Assembly: GCF_000023225.1 (NCBI RefSeq)
Contig: NC_013173.1
Span: forward strand, 2,854,501 to 2,918,500
Direction: 5' to 3'
DNA length: 64,000 nt
From: Desulfomicrobium baculatum DSM 4028
GTDB taxonomy: Bacteria > Desulfobacterota > Desulfovibrionia > Desulfovibrionales > Desulfomicrobiaceae
Positions 26,550-34,072 of the stretch are shown here, piece by piece. Under the pieces are notes generated by a model. It saw nothing but the letters and a program-made list of their open reading frames with translations, did not search any database and had not been told where the DNA came from. How positions within the stretch are numbered: position 1 is the first letter of the stretch; every line of letters begins with the position of its first letter. The position numbers and the translations under genes were made by a program.

Positions 26550-27854
26550 ATGGATGTGCTCATGTTATCCAGGCTTCAATTCGCCATGGCTACCATGTTT
26601 CATTTCATCTTCGTCCCGCTGACCCTTGGTCTGTCCATCCTGGTGGCCATCATGGAAACCAAGTATGTGCGCACGGGCGACGAGACATACAAGCGGATGA
26701 CCAAATTCTGGGGCAAGCTCTTTGTCATCAACTTCGTGCTCGGCGTGGTCACGGGCATCACGCTTGAATTTCAGTTCGGCACCAACTGGTCCCGCTATTC
26801 CGAATACGTCGGCGACATCTTCGGGTCTCTCCTGGCCATCGAGGCCACCACGTCCTTTTTCCTGGAATCAACCTTTCTCGGCGCATGGATTTTCGGCTGG
26901 AACATCCTGTCCCCCAAAATGCACGCGGCCTGTATCTGGCTGGTGGCCATCGCCTCCAACCTCTCCGCCGCATGGATCCTGCTGGCCAACGCCTTCATGC
27001 AGAACCCGGTGGGCTATGTGCTCAGAAACGGCCGCGCCGAACTGGACAACTTCTTCCAGGTGCTCCTGAACCCCTTTGGCTGGCAGCAGTACGTGCACAC
27101 CTTGAGCGGTGCGTTCACCCTGGCCGGGTTCTTCCTCATGGGCGTCTCCGCCTACCATCTGCTCAAAAAGCAGAACATCGACTTCTTCACCCGCTCCTTC
27201 AAGATGGGCATGGTCTTCGCCCTGGTCTTTTCGGCGTTGGTCGCGCTCCAGGGCCATCATCACGCCCAGGAAGTGGGCCGCATCCAGCCCGCCAAGCTGG
27301 CGGCCATGGAGTCCCTGTGGGAAACCCAGGAAAGCGCGCCCATGTATCTCTTGGTCGTGCCGGACGAAAAGAACGAAAAGAACGCCATCGAGCTTTTCGG
27401 CATTCCCGGCGGCCTTTCCTTTCTGGCCCACGGATCCTTCACGACGCCTGTGCAGGGCCTCAAGGATTGGCCGGCGGATGAGCGCCCGCCCGTCATGCTG
27501 ACCTTCCTCTCCTTCCGGGCCATGGTCGGCATCGGCACGCTGCTGCCCATCCTCTGCATCTGGGCCTTTTTGCGCCGCAACAAGCTGACCGAAACGCCGC
27601 GCCTGCTTAAAGCCATGCTCTTCGCCATCCCCTTGCCCTATCTCGCCATCGAGGCGGGCTGGGTCGTGGCGGAAGTCGGGCGCCAACCCTGGATCGTCTA
27701 CGGGCTCATGAAAACCGCCGACGCGGTCTCGCCCATCGTCACCTCCCAGGTTGCCTTCTCCCTGGTGGCCCTGACCCTGCTCTACGCGCTGCTTGGAGCC
27801 GTGGACATCTACCTGCTCTTCAAATTCGCCAAGAAAGGCCCGGCCGAGGCGTAA
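26550..27854 (+). CDS. cydA: Cytochrome bd oxidase subunit I
   Basis: A 434-residue polytopic protein. The haem b595 ligand is His18 in MFHFIFVPLTLGLS, and a second conserved His lies in LNPFGWQQYVHTLSGAFT; the quinol-side motif GWVVAEVGRQPWIVYG is intact. It is shorter than E. coli CydA (about 520 residues), i.e. of the short Q-loop type. It oxidises quinol and reduces oxygen at the membrane. AAAGGAG precedes the start. Confidence 0.96.
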   Translation: MDVLMLSRLQFAMATMFHFIFVPLTLGLSILVAIMETKYVRTGDETYKRMTKFWGKLFVINFVLGVVTGITLEFQFGTNWSRYSEYVGDIFGSLLAIEATTSFFLESTFLGAWIFGWNILSPKMHAACIWLVAIASNLSAAWILLANAFMQNPVGYVLRNGRAELDNFFQVLLNPFGWQQYVHTLSGAFTLAGFFLMGVSAYHLLKKQNIDFFTRSFKMGMVFALVFSALVALQGHHHAQEVGRIQPAKLAAMESLWETQESAPMYLLVVPDEKNEKNAIELFGIPGGLSFLAHGSFTTPVQGLKDWPADERPPVMLTFLSFRAMVGIGTLLPILCIWAFLRRNKLTETPRLLKAMLFAIPLPYLAIEAGWVVAEVGRQPWIVYGLMKTADAVSPIVTSQVAFSLVALTLLYALLGAVDIYLLFKFAKKGPAEA

Positions 27855-27884
27855 ACCCGTTCGGATCACAAGGAGGATCGATTC

Positions 27885-28910
27885 ATGCTTGAAACCATAT
27901 GGTTCCTACTCTGGGGTGTGCTCTGGGCCGTTTATTTCGTGCTCGACGGATATGATCTGGGCATCGGAACCCTGGTCCCGTTCCTCGGCAAATCCGACAC
28001 GGACCGCAGGGTCATGTTCAACGCCATGGGCCCCTTCTGGGACGGCAACGAAGTCTGGCTGATCACCGCCGGCGGCGTGACCTTCGCGGCATTTCCCAAA
28101 GCCTACGCGGTCATGTTCAGCGGCCTGTACACACCGCTCATGCTGCTGCTCTTTGCGCTCATCGTGCGCGGCGTGTCCCTGGAATTCAGGCATCAGGTCG
28201 ACAGCCCGGCCTGGCGCAGGGTCTGGGACTGGGGCGCGACCATCGGCAGTTTCCTGCCTGCGCTGCTCCTGGGCGTGGCCTTTGCCAACATATTCATGGG
28301 CCTGCCCCTGGATGAGAACGGCGTCTTCCAGGGCAACCTGCTGACCCTCCTCAATCCGTACGGCCTGGCCGGAGGAGTGCTCTTCGTGCTGCTCTTCGTC
28401 ATGCACGGCGCCCTGTGGCTGACGATCAAAAGCGAAGGCGACCTGCAGCAGCGCGCCGCCGGATTGGCCCGCAAGCTCTGGCCCGTGCTGGTGGCGCTCA
28501 TCGGCGTCTTCGTGGTCCTGACGGTCATCTATACCAACCTGCTGGCCAACTACCTGCTCAATCCGCTGATGCTCGTCCTGCTGGCGATTCCGGTCCTGGC
28601 GCTCGTGCTCATGCGCCAGCAGATCGGCAAGCAGCACTGGTGGACCGCCTGGGGGCTGTCCGCGGCCCTCATCGCAGGCCTGACGCTCTTCGGCGTGGTC
28701 GGCCTGTACCCGGCGCTGCTGCCTTCGAGCATCTCCCCGGATTATTCCATCACCATCGCCAACGCAGCCTCCAGCACCCTGACCCTGTCCATCATGCTGG
28801 GCGTGACCCTGGTCTTCATCCCCATCGTAGCGGCCTACCAGTTCTGGCTCTACCGCACCTTCTCCCACAAGGTCACGGAAAAGGAACTGGCCCAGGATGG
28901 CGCGTACTAG
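27885..28910 (+). CDS. cydB: Cytochrome bd oxidase subunit II
   Basis: A 341-residue membrane protein of the CydB family with WFLLWGVLWAVYFVLDGYDLG at the N-terminus, GPFWDGNEVWLITAGG, and FPKAYAVMFSGLYTP. It supports haem insertion and stability of CydA. It lies 30 nt after cydA and is followed by a terminator. CydX or CydDC are not seen here. Confidence 0.96.
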   Translation: MLETIWFLLWGVLWAVYFVLDGYDLGIGTLVPFLGKSDTDRRVMFNAMGPFWDGNEVWLITAGGVTFAAFPKAYAVMFSGLYTPLMLLLFALIVRGVSLEFRHQVDSPAWRRVWDWGATIGSFLPALLLGVAFANIFMGLPLDENGVFQGNLLTLLNPYGLAGGVLFVLLFVMHGALWLTIKSEGDLQQRAAGLARKLWPVLVALIGVFVVLTVIYTNLLANYLLNPLMLVLLAIPVLALVLMRQQIGKQHWWTAWGLSAALIAGLTLFGVVGLYPALLPSSISPDYSITIANAASSTLTLSIMLGVTLVFIPIVAAYQFWLYRTFSHKVTEKELAQDGAY

Positions 28911-28935
28911 CATCCGGCGCGGCTTAGAAAGACAA

Positions 28936-28974
28936 TAAAAAAGGGGTGGCCGTTATGGTCACCCCTTTTTTTTG
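28936..28974 (+). terminator. Terminator after cydAB
   Basis: AAGGGGTGGCC from 28941 pairs with GGTCACCCCTT from 28957 (one G-U pair), with an A-run before and a run of eight or nine T after. It ends the oxygen-defence block. Confidence 0.92.
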
Positions 28975-29045
28975 TGTCGCTACGACAGGTTGTTGCGATG
29001 GAAAATCCCCTGGCCTGCGCGGTAGTCCCGCCAAGGCCCGGCCGC

Positions 29046-30218
29046 CTAGAACACCCGGCTCGCGATCCAGCTTCCGGAGACAAAGACGCCGATGGTCGCG
29101 CCCAGGTTGGCGAAGATGACCACCAGCAGGATGCGGCTGACCGGATTGATCCAGAACCCCTTGACCGTCATGACGCTCATGGGCAGCTCTTCCAGGTCCG
29201 AGACCGTGGGCTTCTTGACCCAGGCCTGGACAAGCCCGGCCACCCAGCCTGCGGCGATAAGCGGATGCAGCGTGGTGATGGGCGCGGCCAGAAAGCTTGA
29301 GAGCACGGTCAGCGGATGTCCGAAGGCGGCCAGTGAGCCCAGGGCGGCTCCGATGCCGGTCACCAGCACCCAGATGGAGAGGGCGTCCATGGAGGCGTCA
29401 GCGCCGCCGCGGAAAAAACCGATGACCAGCAATGCGACGAAAAAACCGGGCAATCCCCACTTCCAGAAGGCACCCCATCTGGAGGGCGGAGGAAGCTCTT
29501 CCAGCGGGGCCAGATCGATCTCCTGTCCGAAGTATTTCTGCATGCCCGGCACGTGCCCGGCCCCGACCACGGCCACGATGTTCGTGCCCGGAGCCTTGCG
29601 GATCTTCTGCGCCAGGTAGATGTCGCGCTCGTCGATAAGGCGCTCTTTTATCTGGGGGAAGTTTTCCGCAAAAGAACCCATGATGGCGGCCAGCTGGTCT
29701 TTTTTCTTCAGGTCCTCGATGAGCGCCTTGTCCACGTCATCGTCGACAAAGATGCTTGTCAGAAGCTGGCTCATGAGCTGCAACTTCTTCCAGAAGCCAA
29801 GGTAGCCCCAGACGCGCTTCAAGGTCACCTGCACATCGCGATCGGCCAGGACCAGGGTGGCGCCGGTCTCGCCGGCCAGCCGCACGCCTTCCATCATCTC
29901 GGCGCCGGGTTGCACGCCCAGCTTGTCGCCGATCTTGCGGTAAAAGGCTTGCAACACGAGTTGCACCATGAGAAAGACCGCCTTGCCTTCTTTTATGACC
30001 TTGTAGATGTCCATCCGCTTCCAGTCGTCACGGCGGGTCATGGCCTGATGGCGGGCAGGGCAAAGCTCGACGCAGATGGAATCGGGACGCACGATTTCCA
30101 CGGTCCGGCGCACATCCTCGACACTTTCCAGAGAAACGTGGGCGGTTCCGACGAGAAAAAACCTTTTCTCGCCCTCTTCGACCACGGTCACGCTTTCAGG
30201 CAAATTTTCAAAATCCAC
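29046..30218 (-). CDS. TraB-family membrane protein
   Basis: A roughly 390-residue protein of the TraB/PrgY/GumN superfamily. The N-terminal soluble domain has the hallmark FFLVGTAHVSLES, an E in SICVELCPARH, and the GAGHVPGM motif near residue 240; several membrane helices fill the C-terminal third. Related enzymes act as metal-dependent peptidases or pheromone inhibitors, but the bacterial function is unclear. The start is uncertain: GTG at 30218 has GAGGT at good spacing, and a GTG at 30281 would add 21 basic residues. Confidence 0.85.
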   Translation of the reverse strand: MDFENLPESVTVVEEGEKRFFLVGTAHVSLESVEDVRRTVEIVRPDSICVELCPARHQAMTRRDDWKRMDIYKVIKEGKAVFLMVQLVLQAFYRKIGDKLGVQPGAEMMEGVRLAGETGATLVLADRDVQVTLKRVWGYLGFWKKLQLMSQLLTSIFVDDDVDKALIEDLKKKDQLAAIMGSFAENFPQIKERLIDERDIYLAQKIRKAPGTNIVAVVGAGHVPGMQKYFGQEIDLAPLEELPPPSRWGAFWKWGLPGFFVALLVIGFFRGGADASMDALSIWVLVTGIGAALGSLAAFGHPLTVLSSFLAAPITTLHPLIAAGWVAGLVQAWVKKPTVSDLEELPMSVMTVKGFWINPVSRILLVVIFANLGATIGVFVSGSWIASRVF

Positions 30219-30386
30219 GCTATACCTCACGGGCCGGGCCCTGTTTATTGTCAAGATCCGCTTCGTTATCCGCAGCCTCACGGGAAAGCAAGCCCAGGCG
30301 GCCCCAAGCGTCCGGCGGACACATTTGTGCTTGTCAAATCAAAGCCCCTGAAGCATTCCGACCCTGACACCCCATCCGGAGCAGAC

Positions 30387-31772
30387 ATGTCCCACAGCAA
30401 TTTCGACCAGCGCATGCGCAGCGCTCCCTACGCGACCATCTGGAACCTGGCCTGGCCGCAGATAGTGATGATGTTCTTTCACTTCCTGATCGGCTTTGTG
30501 GACGTATGGGTGGCAGGGCGCATCGGGCGGGAGACCCAGGCCCTCATGGGCGTCATGAGCCAGGCCATGTTCTTTTTCATGGTCGTGGCCATAGCCCTGG
30601 CCAACGGCAGCGTGGCCGCCATCAGCCAGAGTTCCGGGGCGGGACTGCCACGGCGCGTCAAGCGCTTCGTGGGACTGAGCATCGGCCTCGGCACGCTGAC
30701 CGGAATCTTGATTCTCATCTTCGGGTTGTGGTTTGACGATCATTTCCTGAGCCTCTTGCAGATTCCTGCAGAGCTCATGCCCATCGCCGAATACCTGCTG
30801 CAGGTCAGCCTGTACATCATGCCCGCCTATTACCTGTTCACCATCAGCAACGCATTTTTCCGGGCCCAGAAAATCGTGACCCTGCCCCTGTATTCCATGA
30901 TCCTGGTCACGGGCGTGAACACCCTGCTCGACCTCGGTCTGGGTCTTGGGCTGTGGGGACTACCCAACCTCGGTTACAAGGGCATTGCCTGGGCCACCTT
31001 CGTCTCCATCCTGTGCGGGACCGTTTATAATTTCGTGATGATGTTTCGCTGCGGCCTGCTCTCCCGCCAGAGCCTGGCCCCGTGGCGCTGGGTGCGGCTT
31101 GCCCTGCCCTACCTGATCAAGGTGGCCGCGCCGGCCGGACTCATGCAGCTGGTCTGGCACTCGGCCTACATGGTGCTCTACGCCATCACGGCCAGCCTCC
31201 CCTTCGATAATGTCGTCGCCATGGCGGGCATGAGCGCCGGCATCCGCATCGAAGCCCTGCTCTTTCTGCCCGGCATCGCCTTCAACTTCACCGCCTCCAT
31301 TCTGGTCGGCCACTACCTCGGCCAGGGCCAAAAAGAGGAGGCCAAGCGTATCGGCTACAAGATCATGCTCGTGGGCGTAATCACCATGAGCGTCATCACC
31401 GGCCTGCTATGGCTGGTCATCGAACCGGTCATCGCCTTTGTCGCTCCGGACCTGCAGGTGCAGGAGGAAGCCATACGCTACCTGGCCTGGAACATGGCCG
31501 CCACGCCGCCGCTCTTGGCCGCCATGATCCTGGGCGGGGCCTTCACCGGCGCAGGCGCGACCATATACCAGGCCGTCATCTTCGGTACCGCGGCATGGCT
31601 GGTGCGCCTGCCGCTGGCCTACCTGCTGGGACACGTGGTATTCCAGTCCGCAAACGGGGTCTGGATGGCCATGTTCGCCTCCGTCCTGGTCCAGTGCGCC
31701 ACGGCCCTGTATTTCTATCAGTACAAGGATTGGTACAAATTCACCCTGCGCAAAGACAGGAGAACAGCTTGA
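30387..31772 (+). CDS. MATE-family multidrug/cation exporter
   Basis: A 461-residue, twelve-helix membrane protein of the MATE (NorM-like) family. Typical segments are IWNLAWPQIVMMFFHFLIG, the inter-repeat VDVWVAGRIG and GIRIEALLFLPGIAFNFTAS. It would export organic cations or drugs by Na+ or H+ antiport. The ATG at 30387 follows GGAGCAG; the long upstream frame is opposite the traB-like gene and is spurious. The next gene overlaps its stop. Confidence 0.9.
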   Translation: MSHSNFDQRMRSAPYATIWNLAWPQIVMMFFHFLIGFVDVWVAGRIGRETQALMGVMSQAMFFFMVVAIALANGSVAAISQSSGAGLPRRVKRFVGLSIGLGTLTGILILIFGLWFDDHFLSLLQIPAELMPIAEYLLQVSLYIMPAYYLFTISNAFFRAQKIVTLPLYSMILVTGVNTLLDLGLGLGLWGLPNLGYKGIAWATFVSILCGTVYNFVMMFRCGLLSRQSLAPWRWVRLALPYLIKVAAPAGLMQLVWHSAYMVLYAITASLPFDNVVAMAGMSAGIRIEALLFLPGIAFNFTASILVGHYLGQGQKEEAKRIGYKIMLVGVITMSVITGLLWLVIEPVIAFVAPDLQVQEEAIRYLAWNMAATPPLLAAMILGGAFTGAGATIYQAVIFGTAAWLVRLPLAYLLGHVVFQSANGVWMAMFASVLVQCATALYFYQYKDWYKFTLRKDRRTA

Positions 31773-32065
31773 AATCCCTGCCCGGCCACTATCTCGGATC
31801 CGTCGTCAACTATGCGGCGGACACTCCCTGGGACCTGGAATACTCCCTGGTGCTCGACGCCCTGGGCCACTACCAGTTCTTTTCACGCAACGGCGAAGGA
31901 CTGATCCGCCAGCGCAACGCCGGCACCTCCGGCCGGGCCTTCGCCCAGTTCGCGGTGCAGAACGGCTTTGATGCCGAGGAATTGCTGCGCGACCTGAGCT
32001 ACATCGACAGCGGATTCGCCGACGACTTCGAAAACTTCCTCCAAAGCCGCAACAAAACAAGCTGA
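31769..32065 (+). CDS. Small conserved-looking protein coupled to the MATE exporter
   Basis: A 98-residue acidic protein, beginning KSLPGHYLGSVVNYAADTPW and ending in DDFENFLQSRNKTS. I do not recognise a family. The likely start is TTG at 31769, overlapping the MATE stop and preceded by AGGAG at good spacing. Coding character is supported by the strong ribosome site and GC-rich third positions. A function tied to the exporter is a guess from the overlap. Confidence 0.65.
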   Translation: MKSLPGHYLGSVVNYAADTPWDLEYSLVLDALGHYQFFSRNGEGLIRQRNAGTSGRAFAQFAVQNGFDAEELLRDLSYIDSGFADDFENFLQSRNKTS

Positions 32066-32069
32066 CGCC

Positions 32070-32231
32070 ATGCCCGAAGAAATAACCGCAATCGAACCGG
32101 CCAAGCCCTTGGCCCGGCAGGAAAGAAAGGACTCACCGTCCAGACCCCTCGCTTCCACCGGCACCGCACCTTCCCCGGACCCGCCCACCACACATCCGCA
32201 CAAGGGCAGGCTCCTCGACGTCATCGCCTGA
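32070..32231 (+). CDS. Possible 53-residue Pro-rich protein
   Basis: A short frame 4 nt after the preceding stop, reading MPEEITAIEPAKPLARQERK at the start and HKGRLLDVIA at the end, with a Pro/Thr-rich middle. It lacks a convincing ribosome site, but its spacing suggests the end of the MATE operon. No family is recognised and it may not be a gene. Confidence 0.4.
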   Translation: MPEEITAIEPAKPLARQERKDSPSRPLASTGTAPSPDPPTTHPHKGRLLDVIA

Positions 32232-32294
32232 AGCCCGGCAACCCAAGAAAGAATTGACGCTCATCCTCACGCTGTATATTTGAAAAACCTCCCT

Positions 32295-32382
32295 GCCCGG
32301 GTGGTGGAAGTGGTAGACGCCAGGGATTTAAAATCCCTTGACCTTTAAGGTCGTGCCGGTTCAAGTCCGGCCCTGGGCACCA
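32295..32382 (+). tRNA. tRNA-Leu (UAA)
   Basis: An 88-nt class II tRNA. The acceptor GCCCGGG pairs with CCTGGGC (one G-U), the anticodon stem AGGGA/TCCCT holds a loop with TAA, there is a long variable arm, the T-loop is GGTTCAAGTCC, and CCA is encoded. The TAA anticodon reads UUA and UUG. Accessory DNA begins just downstream, so it may mark an insertion boundary. Confidence 0.96.
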
Positions 32383-32389
32383 TAAAATC

Positions 32390-32430
32390 AAGGACTTGTC
32401 GTAAAAAATGACAAGTCCTTTTTCTTTTCC
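32390..32430 (+). terminator. Terminator after tRNA-Leu
   Basis: AAGGACTTGTC at 32390-32400 pairs perfectly with GACAAGTCCTT at 32410-32420 and is followed by a T-rich run. Confidence 0.93.
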
Positions 32431-32626
32431 ATCAAGCAACTACCCGTTTAGTACAAAAATTAGGCAAGACAGGAGGTGCACCCTCCTAGCCCAACAAAAT
32501 GACGTGTACGGATCTGCCGAGTCCAATTGCCACCAATGACAGCGATCGGTCACGAAGATGGTAAGGTCTTTACTATGGGGCCGACATCCCCTTGCCATGT
32601 GAGTAAAAAAGGAATATTTTATACTC

Positions 32627-32890
32627 ATGAGCGCTTTCGAATACGATGAGGCCAAGAGCCAGGCCAATCTGGAAAAGCATGGAATCAGCTTTTCGGATGC
32701 CCAGGCTATATGGGCCGACCCTGACGCACTGGAGGTCCAGGCAAGGTCGGAGGATGAACCCAGATTTCTGGTCATCGGCATGATTGGCCAAAAGCATTGG
32801 TCTGCCGTCGTCACCTATCGAGGCACAATCACCCGTCTCATCTCAGTCAGGCGCTCCCGAAAAAGCGAGGTATATCTGTATGAAAGCTAA
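32627..32890 (+). CDS. brnT: BrnT-family ribonuclease toxin
   Basis: An 87-residue protein of the BrnT (DUF497) family, with FEYDEAKSQANLEKHGISF at the start, DAQAIWADPD, and ISVRRSRKSEVYLYES at the end. BrnT is a RelE-fold ribonuclease that slows growth under stress. It precedes and overlaps the antitoxin, the usual order for brnTA. It is the first gene of the accessory block beyond the tRNA. Confidence 0.93.
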   Translation: MSAFEYDEAKSQANLEKHGISFSDAQAIWADPDALEVQARSEDEPRFLVIGMIGQKHWSAVVTYRGTITRLISVRRSRKSEVYLYES

Positions 32891-33140
32891 AGATTTCGAC
32901 AAGAAGTTTGACCAGGGCACTGAGGACATCATGAGCAGCCTTGATCTGTCCACAGCACGTCGCGTCAACCAGGAGCAGCGGCGGATCAACGTCGACTTTC
33001 CCGTTTGGGTAGTGGACTCTCTGGACCGTGAGGCGGCCAGGATTGGCGTCACACGGCAGTCAATTATCAAGGTCTGGCTGGTTGAACGCCTAAAAGCGGA
33101 AGCCGCCAATAAGTGCCACGCCTGCGCAGCCGAAAAATAG
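32880..33140 (+). CDS. brnA: BrnA-like antitoxin
   Basis: An 86-residue antitoxin with an N-terminal toxin-binding part and a C-terminal ribbon-helix-helix (RRINVDFPVWVVDSLDREA, then IGVTRQSIIKVWL). The ATG at 32880 overlaps brnT by 11 nt and GAGGT lies upstream. It should neutralise BrnT and repress the operon. A small Cys-rich C-terminal tail (KCHACAAEK) is unusual and unexplained. Confidence 0.88.
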   Translation: MKAKDFDKKFDQGTEDIMSSLDLSTARRVNQEQRRINVDFPVWVVDSLDREAARIGVTRQSIIKVWLVERLKAEAANKCHACAAEK

Positions 33141-33216
33141 AACCTGCGACACTTCTGTGCAAATCCACGGCAACTGTATGGGCTTTTTGAAACCAAATGC
33201 CAGGGAGACGCGAACT

Positions 33217-34059
33217 ATGTCGGCTTTGCATTCGTTGAGATGGACTGCGGCGGTGTTGATCGGCGCCATTTGCTTCCTGGGGTGGCCATTGCCGGACCCG
33301 GCCCGATGCGCGACGGGTTCCGCCGGGCAGGATATGCGCGAATTGGAACAGGATGGTAAGCTCACCGTCCGGGCCCTGCGTGGCTGGAACATGCTGCCTG
33401 AGCCGTTCATGCAGCTTGCGCTGTCGCTCCATCAAAGCGGGATCGACATCCTCGGGGCCGACCTGCAGGCAATTCAGGCCCTGGCGCAAAAGGCCAAAAG
33501 CGCAAGCGCCGGCGATCTGGCCGGGCATGCCGATACCCTCGAAAAACTGGCCAGATATATGGAGGAATTCGCGGCCCGGCAGGCAAGCGACCACGCCGCG
33601 ACGCTCTCAAGTGGATCGGCCCACGAAGACGGCAAGCCGCAGGCTGTGGAGGTGGTCTCAGTCCCGGTTGCATTGCCTGTGCAGGACTCTGATTTGCTCG
33701 GCACGGACGATTACGACTGGCAGAAAGCTTCGGATCTGCCGGCTGAAAAAAAGGCCATCGAGCAGCGCATGACGGGGTTCCAAGAAGCCATGGATCGCAA
33801 GGACATACCGGCGGCGACAGCCCTCATCGCCGCAGACCGGCGCGACGTGTATTCGGCCCTGTTCGCCGCGAAGCCCGATGCCATGCCGTCATTTGGCGCC
33901 CTGTTCGAATCTGCGAAAATCACGTTTCTCAGTCCTCCCCCCGAGCCGCAGAAGAATATCACGCTCAGGACTGCGGAGTATGCGCTGGAACTGGACGGGT
34001 TCACCTTTTATGTACGGTGGATTAAAAATGACGACACCTGGTTTCTGGCCGACTTCTAA
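33217..34059 (+). CDS. Secreted protein of unknown function upstream of a phospholipase-C-like gene
   Basis: A 280-residue protein with a signal peptide (LRWTAAVLIGAICFLGWPLP) followed by a helical, Ala/Gln-rich region and a C-terminal compact part ending FYVRWIKNDDTWFLADF, which resembles the shape of domains fused to stress-response lipoproteins. I do not recognise a family. It starts at 33217 (GGGAGA upstream) and ends 13 nt before the next secreted protein, so the two probably form an operon. Confidence 0.75.
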   Translation: MSALHSLRWTAAVLIGAICFLGWPLPDPARCATGSAGQDMRELEQDGKLTVRALRGWNMLPEPFMQLALSLHQSGIDILGADLQAIQALAQKAKSASAGDLAGHADTLEKLARYMEEFAARQASDHAATLSSGSAHEDGKPQAVEVVSVPVALPVQDSDLLGTDDYDWQKASDLPAEKKAIEQRMTGFQEAMDRKDIPAATALIAADRRDVYSALFAAKPDAMPSFGALFESAKITFLSPPPEPQKNITLRTAEYALELDGFTFYVRWIKNDDTWFLADF

Positions 34060-34072
34060 AGAGGCTTTGGCT

